This document shows positions 16,885 to 24,181 of a DNA stretch of 37,454 nt, in pieces. This stretch comes from Mycobacterium sp. NAZ190054 (GTDB lineage: Bacteria; Actinomycetota; Actinomycetes; Mycobacteriales; Mycobacteriaceae), in assembly GCF_001545925.1 (NCBI RefSeq), contig NZ_LMVQ01000168.1:1-37454 (forward strand). The letters run 5' to 3'. Made by a program: the position numbers and the translations under genes. The number at the start of each line of letters is the position of its first letter. Position 1 is the stretch's first letter. The notes under the pieces are model-generated. The model ran no database searches, was not told where the DNA came from, and saw only the letters and a program-made list of their open reading frames with translations.

Positions 16885-17472
16885 TCAGGCCGAGCGATCC
16901 TTCACGTTGTGCGTGAACAGGTCGTTCCGTTTGGCTATCGCCGCTGCCTCAGCCTCGGCGAAGGTGTCGAACGAGCCGCCGTAATACTGTCGGCCGAAGT
17001 GCCCGACGAAGACCGTCCACTTCTGCAGTGGTGCGCTCCAATAGACCCCACGGGCACCCGATGTGTTATCCGATCGAAGTCCAGAGGGGTTCTCCGCGTT
17101 CTGCTTCCACGTTGCAAGGCGTAGATGTGCAGGCCTGACGCACCGCCGCACGTGGCAGATGTGATCCAGAGCAAGCCCGTCGGGGATCGGACCAACCGAC
17201 CACTCGTACGAGAGTCGGTGAGCAAGTATGCGCTCATCACCAATGGCGAAGTGGCCGTACCCGTCGGTTAGGGCACCTGTCCAGAGCCAACAGGCGTCGG
17301 TCTTCTCTACCTTCTCCCAGAACCGCTCGTCGGCTGGCCGCGATTGCGGTCGGATCGGCCGCTGGGCATCGACGCTGCCGTACTTCTTCAGTCGAAGAGC
17401 ATGCGCCTGGCACAGACCGCGCGCCTTGTGCTTACGTCCACATCCCTCAATCGAGCACGTACGCTTTGCCAC
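16885..17472 (-). CDS. HNH homing-type endonuclease with AP2-like DNA-binding domain
   Basis: A 195-residue protein from GTG at 17472, chosen for the strong GGGAGGT six bases upstream; an in-frame ATG at 17538 overlaps the previous gene. Order: N-terminal zinc-binding module (CSIEGCGRKHKARGLCQAH, Cys/Cys/Cys/His), an HNH core (FWEKVEKTDACWLWTG, ILAHRLSYEW, LDHICHVRRCVRPAHLR, then WKQNAEN), and a C-terminal AP2/ERF-like strand set (GARGVYW, KWTVFVGHFGRQYYGGSFDTFAEAEAAA). This is the layout of free-standing phage homing endonucleases. It is not coupled by overlap to its upstream neighbour, unlike most genes here, fitting a mobile insertion. Confidence 0.88.
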   Translation of the reverse strand: MAKRTCSIEGCGRKHKARGLCQAHALRLKKYGSVDAQRPIRPQSRPADERFWEKVEKTDACWLWTGALTDGYGHFAIGDERILAHRLSYEWSVGPIPDGLALDHICHVRRCVRPAHLRLATWKQNAENPSGLRSDNTSGARGVYWSAPLQKWTVFVGHFGRQYYGGSFDTFAEAEAAAIAKRNDLFTHNVKDRSA

Positions 17473-17534
17473 AGCCGACCTCCCACGTCGGTCAGGCCCG
17501 AGTTTGGTGTTGGTAGCACCCGCTCGGGCCGCTT

Positions 17535-17741
17535 TCACTTGATGTAAACGCGAACTCGGTAGCCGGTGATCTTCTCCAGCGTCTTGGCCATGGCCAGCGT
17601 CAGCGCCTCGCGCACGTCGCTGGGCAGGTTCGCGAAGCCGGCGCCATGGTCGAGCTCGGGCATGTTCGGCGTCGGGTTCCAGTCCTCGACCTCGCCGTCG
17701 AACAGCTCCTGGTGGTCGACCTCGACGCGTAGGTGGGCCAT
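17535..17741 (-). CDS. Conserved phage hypothetical protein
   Basis: 68 residues, MAHLRVEVDHQELFDGEVEDW onward. No recognised family. The C-terminal half, with SDVREALTLAMAKTLEKITGYRVRVYIK, is a helix followed by a short strand. The ATG overlaps the upstream stop as TGATG. The in-frame extension upstream lies inside neighbouring genes and is not real. Confidence 0.6.
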   Translation of the reverse strand: MAHLRVEVDHQELFDGEVEDWNPTPNMPELDHGAGFANLPSDVREALTLAMAKTLEKITGYRVRVYIK

Positions 17742-18022
17742 CAGTTCTCGACCCTGCTCAGCCGGTACATCTGCCCACCACTGCCGATGAGCGTCGACCG
17801 CAGGGTCTCGATGCCGTCGGCGCCAAGGTCGACCTGGTCGTCGATCAGCACGATGTCGGCAGTGAGCCCACGTCCGGCGCCCTGCTTGATGGCGCGTGGC
17901 GAGATCAGCGCCACTGGCCTCTTGTCGAAGCCGAGTTCGCATGAGAGTTGCATCGCCCGGGCGATGTTGTGAGCGGCGATGATGGCGCGCACGGCCTCTC
18001 GCTTCTCGTGTGACCTGCTCAT
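17741..18022 (-). CDS. Hypothetical phage protein
   Basis: 93 residues. Starts MSRSHEKREAVRAIIAAHNIARAMQLS (charged helix), then LISPRAIKQGAGRG and ADIVLIDDQVDLG with a hydrophobic strand ending in two Asp. The pattern 'strand-IDD' resembles the core of small nucleotide- or metal-binding folds, but no family is recognised. Coupled to the previous gene by a 4-base overlap. Confidence 0.6.
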   Translation of the reverse strand: MSRSHEKREAVRAIIAAHNIARAMQLSCELGFDKRPVALISPRAIKQGAGRGLTADIVLIDDQVDLGADGIETLRSTLIGSGGQMYRLSRVEN

Positions 18023-18453
18023 CGCCTCGCCTTGCAGTCATGCCCCGGCGCGGTCTCGCACGGCACGATGGGCTCGTCGGTGTTGAAGTCGCGGAACATG
18101 ATCCGGTAGGCGGGTTCGCCGCAGACGGTCCGGCACTGCTTGATCTCGTTGCGCTTGCCCTCGTTGGCGGTGGCCGCCGCGCGCAGATCGGCCATTTCAG
18201 CCTTGGGCGTGAACGACTCGTAGCCCAGAGTGTCGGCCAGATGTGAGAGCGCTTCGAGGAAGTGCTTGGCGATGTCGGGGCTGGGCATACCCATGTCCTC
18301 GGCCAGCTCCTGGACCATCGCCTCGGGCAGCGTGGCGGTCTGGAACACCGACAGATGCATCGGGAACGGCGGGGTGTCGACGTCGCCTGGGTGTACAAGC
18401 GTGGCGAGACCGGGCGCGATGCGCTCGATCGCCTCGGCGTACTGACCAGTCAT
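18019..18453 (-). CDS. Hypothetical phage protein
   Basis: 144 residues, mainly helical (MTGQYAEAIERIAPGLATLV, PEAMVQELAEDMGMPSPDIAKHFLEALSHLADTLGY). The C-terminal part has three cysteines (C108, C111, C132) and a fourth near the end (C140), possibly a zinc site. ATG at 18453 overlaps the upstream TGA. The frame stays open further upstream to 19026, but that stretch covers two other genes in other frames. Confidence 0.6.
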   Translation of the reverse strand: MTGQYAEAIERIAPGLATLVHPGDVDTPPFPMHLSVFQTATLPEAMVQELAEDMGMPSPDIAKHFLEALSHLADTLGYESFTPKAEMADLRAAATANEGKRNEIKQCRTVCGEPAYRIMFRDFNTDEPIVPCETAPGHDCKARR

Positions 18454-18668
18454 CGGCCGAGCAACGCGTTCCACAGGCGGCGCCAGTACGACGGCCGCGG
18501 TGGCGCCATGCTCGGCAACTGAGGTCGACGACCCGCCAATCCGCTGGCCAGCTTCGCCTCCCACGTTTGCGGTGTGCGCACGGTGCGCGTGTAGGTCACG
18601 TACGGACCGGCGTCGACCTTCGCGGCGAGCCGCAGTAGCGCACGGCCGATGCTGTTGCGTGTGGTCAC
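18450..18668 (-). CDS. Small basic hypothetical protein
   Basis: 72 residues from a GTG at 18668 that overlaps the upstream stop as GTGA. Arg-rich at both ends (TTRNSIGRALLRLAAKV and RRLWNALLGR), so it may bind nucleic acid or membranes. No recognised family. Confidence 0.55.
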   Translation of the reverse strand: MTTRNSIGRALLRLAAKVDAGPYVTYTRTVRTPQTWEAKLASGLAGRRPQLPSMAPPRPSYWRRLWNALLGR

Positions 18669-18862
18669 GGTTGCACCTCGGGGTGCGCCACGCGCAGGTG
18701 CTCCGCGATGCGCTCGCGGCCCTCGTCTGCGATCTCGGCGCTGACGTTGACGTCGATCGGCGCGCGCTGAGAGAGGCGGCTGACTGTCTCGATTTCGATT
18801 TCGACCGGGATCGAGAGCTCGCCCGGGCATAGCGGGCAGTTAACTGAGACGGATACGGGCAT
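18665..18862 (-). CDS. Small zinc-finger-like protein
   Basis: 65 residues. CPLC near the N-terminus (Cys9, Cys12) and EHLRVAHPEVQP at the C-terminus (His56, His60) make a C-x2-C...H-x4-H zinc site. ATG at 18862 has AGGAGCTCC upstream. A phage-typical DNA- or protein-binding mini-protein; the function is unknown. Confidence 0.65.
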   Translation of the reverse strand: MPVSVSVNCPLCPGELSIPVEIEIETVSRLSQRAPIDVNVSAEIADEGRERIAEHLRVAHPEVQP

Positions 18863-18898
18863 GACGGAGCTCCTGGGGGTGAGCAGTTGAGACGACGA

Positions 18899-18932
18899 AC
18901 GCCCCGGGCCGAGGGGCTCACGGGGCGTTTTT
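18899..18932 (+). terminator. Plus-strand intrinsic terminator-like hairpin
   Basis: A perfect 8-bp ACGCCCCG/CGGGGCGT stem with a GC-rich loop is followed on the plus strand by TTTTT. It lies in a 160-bp gap between two minus-strand genes. Because the T-tract is on the plus strand it would best stop antisense transcription; on the minus strand only TTCGT follows, so action in the operon direction would be weak. Confidence 0.5.
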
Positions 18933-19022
18933 GGGAATGCGCCGCTACAGAAATCGCGGCAACGATCGTCAGCATATACCACGGATAGTGGCACTGACCG
19001 GCGACGACTACCAGATGGCGTG

Positions 19023-20063
19023 TCATCGCCCCGCCCTCGTCCGCTTGCGCTCACCCCGCGGCAACCGCTTCTGGCTGCGCCGCTGCTCGACGTCGCCCCA
19101 CTTGTAGAGCGGCTTGTCGTCCTCGCTGTGCCGATTCACCCAGTGGCTCTTGCCATCTGCGGCGAGGTATCCGCGAATCGGAATGACGCCCGTGGCCCGC
19201 CAGTCGCGCAGTGTGCGCTCATGGACCCGCCAGCCATCGGGCTGGCGCTTGTTGGTTTCGAGCACCTGGTCCCACGTGATCAGCGCCTTGCGCGCGTCGC
19301 TCTGCCCCTGGGCGCGCACGGTGTCGCAGCGGCGCACGGTGCGGCATTTCGGGCATCGCACCTCGATGGCATCCTCGGGGGCCCGCAGCGCGTAGTCGCA
19401 CGTCCGGCTGCCATCGACCTGAGTGATGCACAGGCCGAGCAGCTCGTAGCGCACCGGGCGGTCGATCGTGCGCTTGATCGCCCGCACCAGCGCGTCGATC
19501 TCTGCGCGCCACTGGCCGGCGGCCTCGTCGCACGAGATCGCGTGCACGTTGCACGCCAGCCAGTCAGCCGCCTCGGGCATGGATACCACCCACGGGCTGA
19601 TGGACGCGCGCCGCCAGCCGGGCATGAGTGGCCCCACCATGTCGGCCGGCACCACGCGGAACGCCCGCATGACGTCGATTCCGCGGTGCTCACACAGATC
19701 GCGCACCTGTGTGCTCAGGGTGTTGCGTGCCTGCGCGAGCAGCTGGGACGCGCGGCCCTGCGGTGAGAGCACGGGCTCGTCGGTTTCCTCGCCGGTCTTC
19801 TTGTCCCTGACCATCTTTCCGACGTCGGGCAGGTACGGCACGGGCATCTCGTCGCCCTTTTTGCGGTGCCCGCCGTTGGCGTTGAGTTTGGTCAGCTTGA
19901 GCACGACATCGGCCAGGTTGTCCAGCAGTCCCGCGGTGGGTCGCCCGTTGACCTCGGGGCCGTGGGCGAGGCTGTGCAGCTGGGCGCGCAGCTCCTCGAC
20001 GCATCGCGGGCAGATGTAGAGATCCGTTGGGGCCGAACATGATTGGCACTGACTCTGACTCAC
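19023..20063 (-). CDS. HTH DNA-binding protein with zinc-ribbon modules
   Basis: A 346-residue protein from GTG at 20063 (GGAGGT upstream, GTGA overlap with the DUF4326 gene). N-terminal zinc ribbon: CQSCSAPTDLYICPRC. A middle helical region includes RASQLLAQARNTLSTQVRDLCEHRG and ADWLACNVHAI. A second CPKCRTVRRC is near residue 262. The C-terminal 80 residues hold a MerR/HTH_17-like helix-turn-helix (ERTLRDWRATGVIPIRGYLAADGKSHWVNR). Similar actinophage proteins are annotated as HTH DNA-binding proteins, perhaps regulators of late genes given the position at the late-proximal end of the early operon (inference). Confidence 0.8.
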   Translation of the reverse strand: MSQSQCQSCSAPTDLYICPRCVEELRAQLHSLAHGPEVNGRPTAGLLDNLADVVLKLTKLNANGGHRKKGDEMPVPYLPDVGKMVRDKKTGEETDEPVLSPQGRASQLLAQARNTLSTQVRDLCEHRGIDVMRAFRVVPADMVGPLMPGWRRASISPWVVSMPEAADWLACNVHAISCDEAAGQWRAEIDALVRAIKRTIDRPVRYELLGLCITQVDGSRTCDYALRAPEDAIEVRCPKCRTVRRCDTVRAQGQSDARKALITWDQVLETNKRQPDGWRVHERTLRDWRATGVIPIRGYLAADGKSHWVNRHSEDDKPLYKWGDVEQRRSQKRLPRGERKRTRAGR

Positions 20064-20404
20064 GAGTTGGCGACCTCCAGGAGCACATCGGCGTGGCAGG
20101 GAGACGAGAGTGGGCACCAGCAGGCGAGATCGCGGCCGCGGAGCTTGTCAATGATGAGCGTGGGGTGCATACGGGCGAAGCCGGTGATGAAGCTGCTGTG
20201 CGGGTTGGTCAGCCAATCGCGGTAGAGCTCCACGGCGTGGGCCGGACCTGCTACCTCGATCTGCTGGACGATGCCGAAGTATCGACGGTCGGCTATCGCT
20301 CCGATGACGAACGGGTTACCGAAGATGGTCGGCCGCCCAACGTAGATCGCGCCCTCGGGCATCCGCCAGCCCTTGGTGCGCTTGCGCTGGATCCGCTGAG
20401 GCAT
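20060..20404 (-). CDS. DUF4326-family protein
   Basis: A 114-residue protein with the DUF4326 pattern: RTKGWRMPEGAIYVGRPTIFGNPF near the start and LRGRDLACWCPLSSPCHADVLLEVAN at the end, the latter with the conserved Cys-Trp-Cys...Cys-His cluster. The molecular function of DUF4326 is unsettled; it is widespread in phages and plasmids. TGATG overlap with the upstream gene. Confidence 0.85.
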   Translation of the reverse strand: MPQRIQRKRTKGWRMPEGAIYVGRPTIFGNPFVIGAIADRRYFGIVQQIEVAGPAHAVELYRDWLTNPHSSFITGFARMHPTLIIDKLRGRDLACWCPLSSPCHADVLLEVANS

Positions 20405-20814
20405 CAGTCCGGCCACCTTCCGAGATAGATGGGCGCGTTGTTGTGGCGGGTCGGTGGGTCGGCCCAGTGGGCGGCTTCGAGTTCCCATGTCCAGCTGCGG
20501 CCGCGGTAGTCGAGACGCTGGAACATCCGCAGGTGCGCGGTTTCGGTGATGTCGCCGTGCTCATCGGGTGCAGGGACCGCGGTGATGGTGTAGAACCGGT
20601 CGCCGATCGTGCGCTTGCCGCCTTCTTTGAGCACGTCGTGGACCCAATCCCGGCCCGCGAGGATCAACGGCGCGGGGTTGTCGACGTCGAAGCTCGGGAT
20701 GCGTCCGTAGGCACACTCCCAGTAGTGCTCGTGCCCGTTGTGCGGTTCCCATGAGTATTTCGGTACGCCGCAGTCGCAGTCGCCGACGACGACGTGACGG
20801 ATCTCGACGCTCAC
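20404..20814 (-). CDS. Hypothetical phage protein
   Basis: 136 residues from GTG at 20814 (GTGA overlap with the resolvase stop). N-terminal Cys-x-Cys plus His cluster (GDCDCG, EPHNGHEHYWEC) could bind metal. The rest is strand-rich (RFYTITAVPAPDEHG, HLRMFQRLDYRGRSWTWELEAA). Not assigned to a family. Confidence 0.65.
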   Translation of the reverse strand: MSVEIRHVVVGDCDCGVPKYSWEPHNGHEHYWECAYGRIPSFDVDNPAPLILAGRDWVHDVLKEGGKRTIGDRFYTITAVPAPDEHGDITETAHLRMFQRLDYRGRSWTWELEAAHWADPPTRHNNAPIYLGRWPD

Positions 20815-21410
20815 ACCCGAACCCCCTTCGGCCAGTGCATATCCACCAACGCCTCCACGTGCCGCCTCCTGGGCTCGAAGTGCAGCGGCTCGCCGTACTG
20901 CCGCGCCCCGATCTCGGCGAGTGTGAGCGCGTCGGCGATGTCGTCGTTGCGTATCCGCGAGCGCCACGGATGCCAGGTCTCGCGCACGGCCGCAGTGACG
21001 GCTTTCTTGTCCGAGTTGCCGTTGCCCGTGGCCCACTTCGCGCGTGACCGGGGGTTGATGACGGCGATTGGAATGCGCCGGGTAGCAAGCGCGCTGTAGA
21101 GGCCCCACCACAGCCCTGCCCGGTCGTGCGCGCTGGGCATATTGAGCTGCCAGGCGGGTTCCTCGATGCACACAAGGTCGATGCGCTTCCAATCGGCCGG
21201 CACCAGTTCCTCCGGTGTCTGCACGGGTGCGGTGGGTAGCGCGATCGCGTTGATGATGGCGCGGCACTGGCTGACGATCCGGCGTGAGCGGTGCTCGAAG
21301 CTCTTGCCCTGCGAGGTGTGGCCGAGCGAGGTCAGTAACACGGGGTGACCGTCGCGCAGGATCGCGATACCCGCTGATGTGAGCGAGGGGTCCAGGCCGA
21401 CGATGATCAC
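20811..21410 (-). CDS. RuvC-like Holliday junction resolvase
   Basis: 199 residues with an RNase H-fold resolvase layout: GLDPSLTSAGIA with Asp7, LVCIEEPAW with Glu83/84, and the C-terminal RNDDIADALTLAEIG supplying Asp156/157 and Asp160, preceded by the basic KWATGNGNSDKKAVTAAV. These four acidic positions are the RuvC-family metal ligands. It probably resolves branched DNA made during phage recombination and replication before packaging. GTG start overlaps the upstream TGA. Confidence 0.88.
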   Translation of the reverse strand: MIIVGLDPSLTSAGIAILRDGHPVLLTSLGHTSQGKSFEHRSRRIVSQCRAIINAIALPTAPVQTPEELVPADWKRIDLVCIEEPAWQLNMPSAHDRAGLWWGLYSALATRRIPIAVINPRSRAKWATGNGNSDKKAVTAAVRETWHPWRSRIRNDDIADALTLAEIGARQYGEPLHFEPRRRHVEALVDMHWPKGVRV

Positions 21411-21628
21411 GGCTTCACCACCCGCAAATGCCGATCGGGCTTGTGCTCCTGGGTGTATCGCGGGCAGACCTTGTGATGCTCGCGCAGTGTGTCGAGGACG
21501 CGTTCACCGAGCCAGCGGTAGACCACATCCTTGGGCGTGTATCCGTTGGCGCCCTGGGGTCGATCGCCCTCGACCGTGAGCATGCGGCCGCAGTCGTAGT
21601 TGCACATGACCTCGAGGTAGATCGCCAT
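21407..21628 (-). CDS. Small Cys/His-rich hypothetical protein
   Basis: 73 residues. C9-x3-C13 near the start and HHKVC near residue 51 suggest one zinc site. The region GYTPKDVVYRWLGERVLDTLREHH is helical. No family recognised. TGATG overlap with the upstream gene. Confidence 0.6.
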   Translation of the reverse strand: MAIYLEVMCNYDCGRMLTVEGDRPQGANGYTPKDVVYRWLGERVLDTLREHHKVCPRYTQEHKPDRHLRVVKP

Positions 21629-21816
21629 CAGAAGCACTCCCCGCTGTGCACCAACCTGCACGCCGTGCACACCTCGTCGGGATCGTCCTCACGCGCGGGC
21701 TCGGTCTCGCACGCGACGTGCACCAGGTCGTCGTCGGCGTAGGTGGCCTGCTCGCCGGGTTCGATTCGGTCGTCGCACTCGGCGCAGCGGCCCTGGTACT
21801 TCGCCTCGAAGCTCAC
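21628..21816 (-). CDS. Zinc-ribbon mini-protein
   Basis: 62 residues. CAECDDRIEPGEQATYADDDLVHVAC forms a LIM/ribbon-like unit (C11, C14, H33, C36) and CTAC near the C-terminus with HSGEC gives a second Cys set. Proteins of this form are frequent in mycobacteriophage early regions; their partner is unknown. GTG start, GTGA overlap. Confidence 0.65.
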   Translation of the reverse strand: MSFEAKYQGRCAECDDRIEPGEQATYADDDLVHVACETEPAREDDPDEVCTACRLVHSGECF

Positions 21817-22103
21817 CGCGCACCGCCCACGTACTCACCAGTCGTCGGGCGAGTGCACCCCACCGCGACGTCGTACGACCCGCACGCGCCGCATTCCCAG
21901 CCCCAGTCGGTGTCGACGACCGCACCACGGCGGCACATCGGACACTGGCGGTCGGCAGCGTCGATGAACTCGGCGACGGCGTATTCGAAGGTGGTACACG
22001 CGACCCCGAGTGGCCCGCCTGGCGCCGTGAATCCGTCGGGGTAGTCCATGGCCCAGGGGAATCCGGGCGCGTCGGTCTTGTGGATCCGGAACCTGTCGCT
22101 CAC
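21813..22103 (-). CDS. Zinc-ribbon-containing hypothetical protein
   Basis: 96 residues. Residues 54-57 (CPMC) and 71-74 (CGAC) form a four-Cys ribbon. Upstream there is an aromatic-rich segment (PGFPWAMDYPDGF). GTG start overlaps the upstream stop. Function unknown. Confidence 0.62.
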   Translation of the reverse strand: MSDRFRIHKTDAPGFPWAMDYPDGFTAPGGPLGVACTTFEYAVAEFIDAADRQCPMCRRGAVVDTDWGWECGACGSYDVAVGCTRPTTGEYVGGAR

Positions 22104-22327
22104 CGCGCACCACCCCCGCCGAACGCCTCCGTGATCGCGTCCACGTACGACCGCAGCGACAGGTGCTCGTCGATCGCAATGTGGTCCAGGCACACCGCAT
22201 AGCCGCGCACCACGGTCGCCACGCGGACATCCCGGTGCCCGAGCGCGACGCACACGCAGCAGCGGACGGGGTTGAGCTCGTTGACGTCGAGGCCGTCGAG
22301 CATTGAGGCCAGGTTGGGGAACTTCAT
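22100..22327 (-). CDS. Small Cys-rich hypothetical protein
   Basis: 75 residues, MKFPNLASMLDGLDVNEL onward, with CCVC at about residues 23-26 and a later Cys-x2-His (VCLDHI), a possible zinc site. ATG at 22327 overlaps the TGA of the 23-codon gene upstream (ATGA); a GTG at 22339 is the alternative. Confidence 0.58.
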   Translation of the reverse strand: MKFPNLASMLDGLDVNELNPVRCCVCVALGHRDVRVATVVRGYAVCLDHIAIDEHLSLRSYVDAITEAFGGGGAR

Positions 22328-22395
22328 CGCCGCCCCCACGCACTCCGGCGCAGCCGCCGGCGCCAGCGGGCGTACAGCATCAGGTCGAGGTTCAT
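22324..22395 (-). CDS. 23-residue micro-protein, translationally coupled
   Basis: A very short frame, MNLDLMLYARWRRRLRRSAW and three more residues (GRR). The signals are unusually good: GGAGG six bases before the ATG, TGATG overlap with the upstream stop and ATGA overlap with the next start. A short hydrophobic helix is followed by an Arg-rich end. It may be a real peptide or serve mainly to carry ribosomes between the flanking genes. No comparison possible by eye. Confidence 0.5.
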   Translation of the reverse strand: MNLDLMLYARWRRRLRRSAWGRR

Positions 22396-22736
22396 CAGCA
22401 GCCTCCGAGGTGGATCACGCGCGCGGGCAGGGGGATGTCTGGGGTGGTGTGCGGCACCTCGGACTCGACGGTGAACCACTCGCCATAGAGGTCCGCGAGG
22501 TGGTGGCTGGCATTGCGCTGCCACGCTTCGCCACCGCGGTCGAGCACCACCGAGCGGTCAGGCAGCGCGATCAGTTCATCGGCGGTGTGGATTCTTGCGC
22601 TCGGCTCACCCGCCAGCGCCCCCGCGATCGCCACCAGCGCCGTCGTCTGCGCCGCCTGGTAGCCGCCCTTCGCGAGTTCTTCGGCTGCGCGGTGCGCGAG
22701 TGCCCGGGGGTCGGTTTCGGGCTTCTGGGGGCTCAT
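22395..22736 (-). CDS. Hypothetical phage protein
   Basis: 113 residues: N-terminal helix pair (PRALAHRAAEELAKGGYQAAQTTALVAIAGALAG) and a strand-rich C-terminal half (RSVVLDRGGEAWQ, LYGEWFTVESEVPH). The lengths and order recall actinophage early proteins of unknown function. ATGA overlap with the upstream gene. Confidence 0.62.
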   Translation of the reverse strand: MSPQKPETDPRALAHRAAEELAKGGYQAAQTTALVAIAGALAGEPSARIHTADELIALPDRSVVLDRGGEAWQRNASHHLADLYGEWFTVESEVPHTTPDIPLPARVIHLGGC

Positions 22737-22984
22737 GGGCGGGCCATCCGGTCGATCGCAACGGCTAGCAGGTCGGCGAGGAACGCTACATGCACATCCG
22801 GCGGCATCACGGTCCCGTCGTTGAGCTTCGGGTCGGCGAGGAGCCCACTGGCGGTGACGAGATCGACCATTGGGTCCATGCCCGCGCTCTGCGAGCCTGC
22901 GCGGTAGAGCTGCACGAGCGTGTCGAGGTTGTCGCGCACCTGGGCGTAGTGCTGGTCAGCCTGCGCGATAGGGTCCGCGTTCAC
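22733..22984 (-). CDS. Hypothetical helical phage protein
   Basis: 83 residues, nearly all helical (IAQADQHYAQVRDNLDTLVQLYRAG, DVHVAFLADLLAVAIDRMARP). GTG start overlapping the upstream TGA. Not recognised. Confidence 0.6.
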   Translation of the reverse strand: MNADPIAQADQHYAQVRDNLDTLVQLYRAGSQSAGMDPMVDLVTASGLLADPKLNDGTVMPPDVHVAFLADLLAVAIDRMARP

Positions 22985-23223
22985 GCGCTCGCTCCCCTCG
23001 CCCGCTGCGCCTTGCGCTGCCGGATCCTGTCCAGCTCGGCGCGCATCAGTCCGCGGCCGTGCGCCGACTCGGTCGCGTGGTCGATGTGGTCGCAGACGGT
23101 GCCGCCGCGGTAGCCGTCGTCGTCGCAGAGGCCGCAGTTGACGATGACCAACGGGTCGAGGTGGACCGGGTCGTCAGCTTCGTTGAGGTTGACGGTGCCG
23201 TCGGGGTTGAGATGCTCAGTCAC
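22981..23223 (-). CDS. Small zinc-binding hypothetical protein
   Basis: 80 residues. The middle has CGLCDDDGYRGGTVCDHIDH, a Cys-x2-Cys...Cys-x-His-x2-His cluster like half a DnaJ zinc finger. The C-terminus is basic (RIRQRKAQRARGASA). It follows the initiator gene with an 8-base overlap, so it may act in replication (inference). Confidence 0.63.
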   Translation of the reverse strand: MTEHLNPDGTVNLNEADDPVHLDPLVIVNCGLCDDDGYRGGTVCDHIDHATESAHGRGLMRAELDRIRQRKAQRARGASA

Positions 23224-24181
23224 GGCTCAGGCTCCAATCGTGTTTCGCGCAGCGGCGTGCGTCGCCGTCGTCGGGATACGGGATCTCCCAGCCGTGTTCG
23301 TCGCAGGCGTCGCAGTCGGCGATCTCGGCCAGGAACTCGCGTCGGGTCGCTTCGCGTGCTGCGTGCAGCGATCGCTCCAGTGCCTCGGCGGCCTTGCGCG
23401 CCTCGGCGCATCGGCCACAGGGCGGCGGGCTTGGGTCGTCGATGTGATCGAGGCAGCGAGGGGGTTGGGGGGCGTTCGGGTCGGACGCGGTGCGCCCTGG
23501 TGACGTTCCCCTGTTATGTAACCCCTCTGGAGAAATGGAGCTGGAGAAAGGAGCTGGAGTAGGAGTAGGGCCGGGGTCAGCCGGGGGGTTAACCCCTACC
23601 CCACCGCTAAGGGTTAGCGCGGGGGTTAAGTCTGGGGTTAGAGCTGGGGTAAAGCCATTGGTTAGCACCGGGGTTGCCGTGGGGGTAAACGGCGGCAGTT
23701 CGGCGGGGTCGATCGCCCTCTGCGACAGCAGGTTCTTGACCGCGTCGCGGTCCCATCCGGCCACATTCGGCTCGCGCTCGCGGATCTTGCGGACCTCGTG
23801 AACGATGACGCCGCGCAGGGTCCGGGAGGCGAGATCGGCGCGCGCGTTGGCCATCGAGACGGCCATGTTGGGCTTGCGCCAGATGCCGTCGTGCTTGATC
23901 CACGACCGCAGTAGGTACTCCTCGGTGTCGGCGTCGACGATGAGGAACAGCTCGCGGGAGAGCTCGGCTGCGGCGGCCTCTACGGCGGCCCTGGTCCACC
24001 CTCGCGCCCGCGTAGCGATTTTGGCGGGCTTCCACTCGCCGCTGCCGCAGTAGGACAGCTGAGGGCTCGTCCAGAGCACGAAGTACAAGTGCTGCGCGAG
24101 GGGCGTGAGGTCCATCCACGGCTCGTCGCCCCAGATGTCGAGATTGATCTCGGCGTGGTTCTTGCCGGTTGCCTTGGGCAC
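23216..24181 (-). CDS. Probable replication initiator / DNA-binding protein
   Basis: 321 residues from GTG at 24181 (TAGTG overlap with the methylase). Residues 1-160 look like a winged-helix replication-protein domain: EINLDIWGDEPWMDLTPLAQHLYFVLWTS, ARGWTRAAVEAAAAELSREL, YLLRSWIKHDGIWRKPNM. Then comes a Pro/Thr linker with seven tetrapeptide units (TPTA, TPVL, TNGF, TPAL, TPDL, TPAL, TLSG), encoded by exact 12-bp periodic DNA. The C-terminal 100 residues have paired Cys modules (PPPCGRC, CDACDEHGW, RRCAKHDW), a zinc domain. The order DNA-binding domain, linker with repeats, C-terminal module parallels lambda O, whose gene contains the origin. Initiation by recruiting the host replisome is inferred. 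Confidence 0.72.
   Translation of the reverse strand: MPKATGKNHAEINLDIWGDEPWMDLTPLAQHLYFVLWTSPQLSYCGSGEWKPAKIATRARGWTRAAVEAAAAELSRELFLIVDADTEEYLLRSWIKHDGIWRKPNMAVSMANARADLASRTLRGVIVHEVRKIREREPNVAGWDRDAVKNLLSQRAIDPAELPPFTPTATPVLTNGFTPALTPDLTPALTLSGGVGVNPPADPGPTPTPAPFSSSISPEGLHNRGTSPGRTASDPNAPQPPRCLDHIDDPSPPPCGRCAEARKAAEALERSLHAAREATRREFLAEIADCDACDEHGWEIPYPDDGDARRCAKHDWSLSRD
23585..23693. repeat. 12-bp tandem repeats and GGGGTTAACCCC palindrome, candidate replication origin
   Basis: Seven consecutive 12-bp units start at 23610, 23622, 23634, 23646, 23658, 23670 and 23682, each opening with GGGGTTA or a close variant on the plus strand. A perfect GGGGTTAACCCC palindrome lies at 23585-23596. They sit inside the probable initiator gene, as lambda iterons sit inside gene O. 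The periodicity is seen; origin function is inferred, and a simple protein-repeat explanation is possible. Confidence 0.6.

Noticed and set aside
18019..19026. 335-codon minus frame that would merge three genes
   Set aside because: The middle part is Arg/Ser-rich and covers two coupled genes in other frames; only the last 144 residues look real.
23585..23693. CRISPR-like array
   Set aside because: Units are 12 bp, contiguous and coding; no spacers and no cas genes.
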